Positions 7,634 to 11,490 of a stretch of 11,490 nt of DNA are shown one piece after another. The stretch is from the NCBI GenBank assembly GCA_009925805.1, contig RFQF01000054.1, forward strand, positions 1 to 11,490, read 5' to 3'. Positions within the stretch are counted from its first letter, which is position 1. Every line of letters begins with the position of its first letter. The translations under genes and the position numbers were made by a program. The notes under the pieces were generated by a model. The model worked only from the letters and a program-made list of their open reading frames with translations. It was not told where the DNA came from and searched no databases. The DNA comes from Flavobacteriia bacterium. Its GTDB lineage: Bacteria; Bacteroidota; Bacteroidia; Flavobacteriales_D; Crocinitomicaceae.

Positions 7634-8578
7634 TTGGAAGCAAGGGTATTAAAATCTACGGGAAGTTGGTATGTGATTGAAACGGAGGTAGGTGCCGTTC
7701 ATGCCGCACGACTTCGGGGACGCTTGCGACAAGGGGAGAAGAAATTAACCAATCCCATTGCTGCGGGTGATCGAGTCTTGCTGAGCGATGAAAAAGACGA
7801 CGAGGGCAACTATGCGATCGAAAAGGTCCTCCCAAGGTTGAATTACCTCTCACGAAAAGCTACCAACCTCAGCAAGGAAATGCAGTTGTTAGCCGCTAAC
7901 ATAGACACCTTCTATCTGGTAGTGACCCTTCGTTTACCGGAAACACATCCCTTGTTCATTGATCGTTTTCTGGTCGCTGCGGAGTCTTTTCGAATTCCTT
8001 CCGTGTTGCTTTTTAACAAAACCGATTTATACGAGGAAAAGGATAAGGTGCGTTTTTTAGAATGGAAAACCCTTTACGAGGCGATTGGATATCCTTGCTA
8101 TCCCATTCAATCCAACGATCCCACGAGTTTAGGCTTTTTAAAGGAACTTATTCGCAATAAACAGGTAATGTTAGGGGGCAACAGCGGAGTAGGGAAAAGC
8201 TCCTTGGTGAATGCTTTGGATCCGGGCTTGGACCTGCGTACAGGAACTTTATCAACCGCACACCGCCAAGGAAAGCACACCACCACGTTTGCCGAAATGC
8301 ACAAACTCGCCTTTGGCGCTTACATCATTGATACACCGGGAATTCGTTCCTTTGGTTTGATTGATTTGGAGAAAGCGCATTTGCCACACTATTTTCCGGA
8401 ATTCCGCGCGCGCATGGAGAACTGCCGGTTTAACAATTGCATGCACCTGAATGAACCGGGATGCGCCGTGCGAGAGGCCTTAACTTCGGGGGAAATACAC
8501 CCTCAACGCTATGCCCATTACGTGGCCATGTTGGAAGAAAACGAAGACGAACCCTACCGAAGAGATAAATACGCATGA
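7634..8578 (+). CDS. rsgA: Ribosome small subunit biogenesis GTPase RsgA
   Basis: RsgA is a circularly permuted GTPase that binds the 30S subunit late in maturation and helps release assembly factors. The product has 314 residues. An N-terminal OB-fold (about 1-75) is followed by GTPase motifs in permuted order: G4 NKTD at 128-131, G1 GGNSGVGKSS at 181-190, switch region GKHTTT at 213-218 and G3 DTPG at 233-236. The C-terminal zinc-binding set is Cys264, Cys269, His271 and Cys277 (C-x5-C-x-H-x5-C). The start is TTG at 7634. It gives LEARVLKSTGSWY, matching RsgA N-termini, and the only nearby in-frame ATG (7613) runs straight into a stop. The gene begins 4 bases after the preceding stop, and its TGA overlaps the dtd ATG (ATGA), so all of these are probably on one transcript. 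A non-ATG start may lower expression. Confidence 0.97.
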   Translation: MEARVLKSTGSWYVIETEVGAVHAARLRGRLRQGEKKLTNPIAAGDRVLLSDEKDDEGNYAIEKVLPRLNYLSRKATNLSKEMQLLAANIDTFYLVVTLRLPETHPLFIDRFLVAAESFRIPSVLLFNKTDLYEEKDKVRFLEWKTLYEAIGYPCYPIQSNDPTSLGFLKELIRNKQVMLGGNSGVGKSSLVNALDPGLDLRTGTLSTAHRQGKHTTTFAEMHKLAFGAYIIDTPGIRSFGLIDLEKAHLPHYFPEFRARMENCRFNNCMHLNEPGCAVREALTSGEIHPQRYAHYVAMLEENEDEPYRRDKYA

Positions 8579-9027
8579 GGGTATTAATTCAACGGGTGAA
8601 AGAGGCTTCGGTAACGGTGGAAGATGAGGTAATTTCCAGTATAGGTAAAGGTTTGTTGGTGTTCTTGGGAATCGCATCCACCGACGATTTTTCGGACATC
8701 GATTATGTGGTCAACAAAACCCTTGCCTTGCGTATTTTTTCCGATAAGGAGGGTAAAATGAACTTAGATGTAAAGGAGATCGGAGGGGAAATACTTCTGA
8801 TCAGCCAATTTACGCTACTAGCCTCCACCAAAAAAGGAAATCGACCGAGTTTTATAGAAGCAGCGCCTCCGAATATTGCACTGCCATTATATCAACAGGT
8901 CATCGCACAATTCGAAAAATTGCTTGTAGCGTCCATAAAAACAGGTAAGTTTGGTGCAGATATGCAAGTTGACTTGGTGAACGATGGCCCCGTTACTGTT
9001 TGGATCGACTCGAAAAATAAAACTTAA
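8575..9027 (+). CDS. dtd: D-aminoacyl-tRNA deacylase
   Basis: Dtd hydrolyses D-amino acids (and glycine mischarged on tRNA-Ala) from tRNA, keeping them out of proteins. The 150-residue product has the usual family length and is a cytoplasmic homodimer in known members. The N-terminus MRVLIQRVKEASVTV is typical. The active-site motif SQFTLLA is at 77-83, and the Gly-cisPro motif lies in NDGPVT at 136-141 (Gly138-Pro139), which gives chiral selectivity. The ATG overlaps the rsgA stop by 4 bases, consistent with translational coupling; rsgA and dtd both serve translation, and their pairing is plausible rather than unusual. Its TAA overlaps the 3' end of the convergent barrel-protein gene by 4 bases, leaving no room for a conventional terminator between them. 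Confidence 0.97.
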   Translation: MRVLIQRVKEASVTVEDEVISSIGKGLLVFLGIASTDDFSDIDYVVNKTLALRIFSDKEGKMNLDVKEIGGEILLISQFTLLASTKKGNRPSFIEAAPPNIALPLYQQVIAQFEKLLVASIKTGKFGADMQVDLVNDGPVTVWIDSKNKT

Positions 9028-9722
9028 TAACCCGATGCTTTTTCTTTAGTATCGATGGTGTACATCAAGCCTATATTGATTCCTGCAGAAGCCGCACGCG
9101 TCTTGGCGTAGGTGGGATACGCGATTGAATTATCCAAAGCAGTGCCGTAGGCATCTACCCCGCGTGCATCCTTGATGCCGTATTGCAACCTGAGGCCGAA
9201 TATGAATCCAAGCGGAATGCTTTTGAGTAGTTTTCGGTTGACACCAAAGCCAAGGAATGCCGTGGAATAACTTTTTGCGTATTCGCTAATCGCGTCATTT
9301 GTTGTTGGCAATAGATTCTCTCTTGTATACAACGCTTTGCGCACTTTATTGTATTGGGCGCCAAGTTCTACATACACCCCCCCTTTATTTTGGAAACGCA
9401 AAAATAAGGGCAGTTGAAAGGTGCTAAGCGCTACTTTTGAGGAATAATTGCTGCCTAAAATTACGCCACTATATTCCGCATTGTGTTTGCCAAAGTTGAA
9501 TTCCGTGCCTATTCCCAAAAAACCTAGGCGCATCCCCAATCCAAGACCGTAGTGGCTACCCCAGCTAGGAGCATAATCTTGTTCTGCGCCTTGATCGGAA
9601 ATATTTTTATTGAACAACCAAGTAGAATTGAACTGCCCTTTGGCGGTGATATCCAAGCCTACTTGCGCTTCAATCATCAACGAAAAAGCAACAAGACCTA
9701 AAAAGGTTATTAAAAATTTCAT
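9024..9722 (-). CDS. Outer-membrane beta-barrel protein (porin-like / PorT-like family)
   Basis: This 232-residue protein has a Sec signal peptide (cleavage after MIEAQ, about residue 20). The mature part is built of alternating-residue strands with Gly and aromatic residues, such as WGSHYGLGLGMRLGF, TFQLPLFLRFQ, GGVYVELGAQYN, PLGFIFGLRLQYG and SAGINIGLMYTID. This fits a small eight-strand-class barrel of the 'outer membrane protein beta-barrel domain' type common in Bacteroidota. The last strand is followed by a short polar tail (KEKASGY) instead of ending on an aromatic residue. The start is ATG at 9720-9722. It lies 34 bases downstream of the last of three small secreted-protein genes on the same strand, so it may be co-transcribed; a run of T in that gap leaves this open. 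Function within the family is diverse and cannot be assigned here. Confidence 0.8.
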   Translation of the reverse strand: MKFLITFLGLVAFSLMIEAQVGLDITAKGQFNSTWLFNKNISDQGAEQDYAPSWGSHYGLGLGMRLGFLGIGTEFNFGKHNAEYSGVILGSNYSSKVALSTFQLPLFLRFQNKGGVYVELGAQYNKVRKALYTRENLLPTTNDAISEYAKSYSTAFLGFGVNRKLLKSIPLGFIFGLRLQYGIKDARGVDAYGTALDNSIAYPTYAKTRAASAGINIGLMYTIDTKEKASGY

Positions 9723-9756
9723 GCGTTAATTTTTACAAGGATACAAAAAAAAACAA

Positions 9757-10065
9757 TTAGTCTTTCGATTGCCGAAGATAGAAAAAATAAAACACACCCT
9801 CTTTCTTATCGAGCAATTCCATTTCCGCCATGTAATAGGGGGTTTGTAGTTTTTCGCCCGAGCGATACTTAGGCTTAAAGTTACTATTACTCACCAAGAT
9901 GTTGTAGCCGTCACCGCTATTGATATAGGCTTTTTCGATTACCCAAGAGAAACCTTCCGGCACCGTTAAACTACCACCTCCATAACACGACCGAATCAAA
10001 GTGGTGTCTTGGGAAAACCCAAAGGCTGCGAGCAATAAGGTCAAAAGAAAGATTCTATGTTTCAT
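9757..10065 (-). CDS. Small secreted protein C, diverged member of the tandem trio
   Basis: Function unknown. The 102-residue product has a short Sec signal peptide (MKHRIFLLTLLLAAFGFSQ, cleavage at about residue 19). The region SLTVPEGFSWVIEKAYI lines up with TVPAGKVWKIE of the two upstream genes, showing common ancestry. It lacks the GNLQFNQV segment after the signal, the second VPAGS block and the EFNIVP end. Its second half, with KYRSGEKLQTPYYMAEMELLDKKEGVFYFFYLRQ, looks like beta strands. Its ATG overlaps the preceding gene's TGA (ATGA at 10062-10065), so it is probably translated by coupling. It is a real gene by signal peptide, overlap and paralogy, but shortened relative to its neighbours. 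Confidence 0.75.
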   Translation of the reverse strand: MKHRIFLLTLLLAAFGFSQDTTLIRSCYGGGSLTVPEGFSWVIEKAYINSGDGYNILVSNSNFKPKYRSGEKLQTPYYMAEMELLDKKEGVFYFFYLRQSKD

Positions 10066-10484
10066 GGTACAATATTGAATTCAATCGCCGAATATCCTCG
10101 AGCACAAAAGCTGGAATTCGTACAGGTACAAATCGTGGATCCTGCCGGTACCCATATCGGCAATTGCGTCATTTGTTCGCCAGCTGAATGTGTCCCAAAA
10201 CTAATCGGAATGTTGTTGATGGCTAAGTACCGGCCATAGTAAAAATACCAAGTGGTAGGAACCCCACACGATGAAAAAAACGACTGATTGCCTCCCGAAG
10301 TGGCCGCTGCGTAAACATCTTGATCGTTGGCGAAAACGCTTTCGATTTTCCATACTTTTCCCGCCGGCACCGTTTGAGGGGCATCCGTATTGCTGATGAT
10401 TTTGACCTGGTTGAATTGCAAGTTGCCTTGCGCGTTAATTAAGCCAAAGCAGGAGGCAGTCAAGAGAAGAAAAAGTATTCTCAT
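10062..10484 (-). CDS. Small secreted protein B, paralogue of A (TVPAGKVWKIE family)
   Basis: Function unknown. The 140-residue product has a Sec signal (cleavage after FGLINAQ, about residue 19) followed directly by GNLQFNQVKII. Shared blocks with protein A are GNLQFNQV, TVPAGKVWKI(E/D), (L)P-x-WVPAGST and the C-terminal IEFNIVP; the part between them differs in sequence. The second half is Cys-rich (CTCTNSSFC), suggesting disulphides outside the cytoplasm. There is no recognisable T9SS sorting domain; the conserved IEFNIVP end could be a closing beta strand. It overlaps both neighbouring genes by 4 bases (ATGA). The pattern of conserved ends and variable middle suggests one small beta-fold with diversified loops, but that is inference. 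Confidence 0.8.
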   Translation of the reverse strand: MRILFLLLTASCFGLINAQGNLQFNQVKIISNTDAPQTVPAGKVWKIESVFANDQDVYAAATSGGNQSFFSSCGVPTTWYFYYGRYLAINNIPISFGTHSAGEQMTQLPIWVPAGSTICTCTNSSFCARGYSAIEFNIVP

Positions 10485-10957
10485 GGTACGATGTTAAATT
10501 CTATTACACTAATAAACGTTTTTGCGGTAACATTTGGAGGTGGGCAGATGCATGAATTCCCAAAGGCCCCGGGATCAGGATTACAGGTTTTTGTCTCTCC
10601 TGCTAAGGTGCTTCCCGCGGGTAACCAAAGCGGAGATCCGGTATTACCTGCACTGGATTTTACACCATTGATGGTCATGGGATTTGAAGCGGAGACCTGG
10701 CAAGTTTGTGTGGTGTAGCTCGTCCATAATTGAGAAGAACCATTGCATGGAGCACAAACACCGCTTCCACTGCTTGCTTGTAAATAGGGAACCGCTTGAT
10801 ATATAATGTTATCAATCTTCCAAACTTTACCAGCAGGAACCGTTGCCGTATTGTTATCAATCAACAATACCTGATTGAACTGAAGGTTCCCTTGCGCAAG
10901 CACGGTACGATGTAAAGGAAGGAATAGAAGAGCGCACATTAAAAAGAATATTTTCAT
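10481..10957 (-). CDS. Small secreted protein A, first gene of the tandem trio (TVPAGKVWKIE family)
   Basis: Function unknown. The 158-residue product has a Sec signal (cleavage after RTVLAQ, about residue 22), then GNLQFNQVLLI, TVPAGKVWKID, PLWLPAGST and the terminal VIEFNIVP, all shared with protein B. The variable middle holds several Cys (GVCAPCNGSS, QTCQVS), and a Cys/Pro-rich stretch (SCICPPP) precedes the conserved end. The ATG at 10955-10957 is the first gene of the leftward block. Upstream there are 111 bases shared with a divergent surface-protein gene. TATCTTTA about 15-25 bases before the ATG resembles the Bacteroidota -7 element TAnnTTTG with one mismatch, but no -33 TTG is well placed. 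Its stop overlaps the start of B. Confidence 0.8.
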   Translation of the reverse strand: MKIFFLMCALLFLPLHRTVLAQGNLQFNQVLLIDNNTATVPAGKVWKIDNIIYQAVPYLQASSGSGVCAPCNGSSQLWTSYTTQTCQVSASNPMTINGVKSSAGNTGSPLWLPAGSTLAGETKTCNPDPGAFGNSCICPPPNVTAKTFISVIEFNIVP

Positions 10958-11068
10958 GGGAACAGTTTTTCGGGATAAAGATAATTCTTTCTTAATTATT
11001 CCTATATTAGCTAACGATTAGTTCGAAGTTAACATTTATATCTCATTGATTTCTATATCCATAGCCCC
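10958..11068. promoter_or_regulatory. Divergent AT-rich promoter region between trio gene A and the GINYQAV gene
   Basis: These 111 AT-rich bases must hold the promoters of both flanking genes. Visible symmetry includes ATAATT-7 bases-AATTAT (10981-10999), the palindrome TTAGCTAA (11007-11014) and CTAA-cga-TTAG (11011-11021). None is long. No exact TTG/TAnnTTTG promoter pair is seen on either strand. Confidence 0.45.
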
Positions 11069-11490
11069 ATGAAAAAAATTTTAACGCGCTGGACCTTGTT
11101 TCTTTTCCTCGTTTTTCAATGCGTTGCCTTAGCACAAGCTCCGGAAGGCATTAACTACCAAGCCGTGATTCGCACTTCCTCAGGAACATTAGTCACCAAC
11201 ACCCTAGTAGGCATTCGTGTGCAAATCAAGCAAACCTCTGCCACAGGAACCGTGGTTTATGCCGAAAGGCAATCGGTGGCCACTTCCAATTTTGGGTTGG
11301 TCAACCTGGTGATTGGTCAAGGTACGGTGTTGTCGGGAACCTTTGCCAACATCAATTGGTCCACCGGAAATTATTGGGTCAGCTTAGGGATAGACTTTGC
11401 TAATGGAACAAACTACGTGGATTACGGTTCACAACGCCTCATGAGTGTACCTTACGCTTTGTACGCAAAAACGGCGGGCGTACAGCTTAA
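11069..11490 (+). CDS. Secreted surface protein with N-terminal GINYQAV module (3' end outside window)
   Basis: The frame is open from ATG 11069 to the window edge (140 codons plus 2 bases). A Sec signal peptide (KK, long hydrophobic core, cleavage after VALAQ, about residue 23) is followed by APEGINYQAVIR. The product continues with strands leading to NYWVSLGIDFANGTNYVDYGS and MSVPYALYAKTAG. This beginning and the PYALYAKTAG end form a module found at the N-terminus of many Bacteroidota exported proteins, often followed by collagen-like repeats or a tail-fibre or chaperone-like domain. The rest of this gene is outside the window, so the downstream domains and any T9SS signal cannot be judged. 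Its function is probably cell-surface or adhesion-related; that is inferred from the family. Confidence 0.88.
   Translation, partial: MKKILTRWTLFLFLVFQCVALAQAPEGINYQAVIRTSSGTLVTNTLVGIRVQIKQTSATGTVVYAERQSVATSNFGLVNLVIGQGTVLSGTFANINWSTGNYWVSLGIDFANGTNYVDYGSQRLMSVPYALYAKTAGVQL

Noticed and set aside
9723..9756. Rho-independent terminator between protein C and the barrel gene
   Set aside because: There is a run of nine T on the minus strand, but the only stem is a 4-base CAAT/ATTG pair with a 10-base loop, too weak to call.
1..11490. CRISPR array, tRNA, rRNA, insertion sequence or prophage
   Set aside because: I saw no regularly spaced repeats, cloverleaf-like intergenic sequence, transposase or phage structural gene; nearly all of the window is coding.

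Overview
The window most likely comes from a member of the Bacteroidota, probably a Flavobacteriales-type marine or freshwater bacterium. Several things point there. One large secreted protein ends in a domain of the kind used by the type IX secretion system (T9SS). A second secreted protein starts with the 'P-x-GINYQAV' module typical of Bacteroidota surface proteins. Many products have Sec signal peptides ending in A-Q. Clear Shine-Dalgarno sequences are absent, and two neighbouring genes start with TTG. The genus cannot be read from the sequence.

Left part (1-4055): the C-terminal portion of the transcription-repair coupling factor Mfd enters from the left edge. After 34 bases comes a gene for a PaaZ-like bifunctional aldehyde dehydrogenase/enoyl-CoA hydratase of phenylacetate breakdown. 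This gene is broken: about 38-40 codons are missing near its 5' end and the reading frame changes at the junction (about 1541-1545). The catalytic residues of both domains are still present. Shikimate dehydrogenase (aroE) lies convergent to it, with the two 3' ends overlapping by 13 bases.

Middle part (4056-9027): a divergent intergenic region with two inverted repeats separates aroE from a rightward cluster. The cluster holds a large secreted reprolysin-like zinc metalloprotease with a T9SS sorting domain, a small unrecognised secreted protein whose TTG start overlaps the protease stop codon, rsgA (30S subunit maturation GTPase) and dtd (D-aminoacyl-tRNA deacylase). All four genes are packed with overlaps or 4-base gaps.

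Right part (9024-11490): a leftward block holds three small secreted proteins, A, B and C, each overlapping the next by 4 bases (ATGA). A and B are clear paralogues, and C is a shorter, diverged relative. An outer-membrane beta-barrel protein follows 34 bases later. Diverging from this block is the start of a GINYQAV-type surface protein that runs off the right edge. The tandem secreted trio, possibly working with the barrel protein, is the least described part of the window. I found no rRNA, tRNA, CRISPR array, transposase or phage gene.
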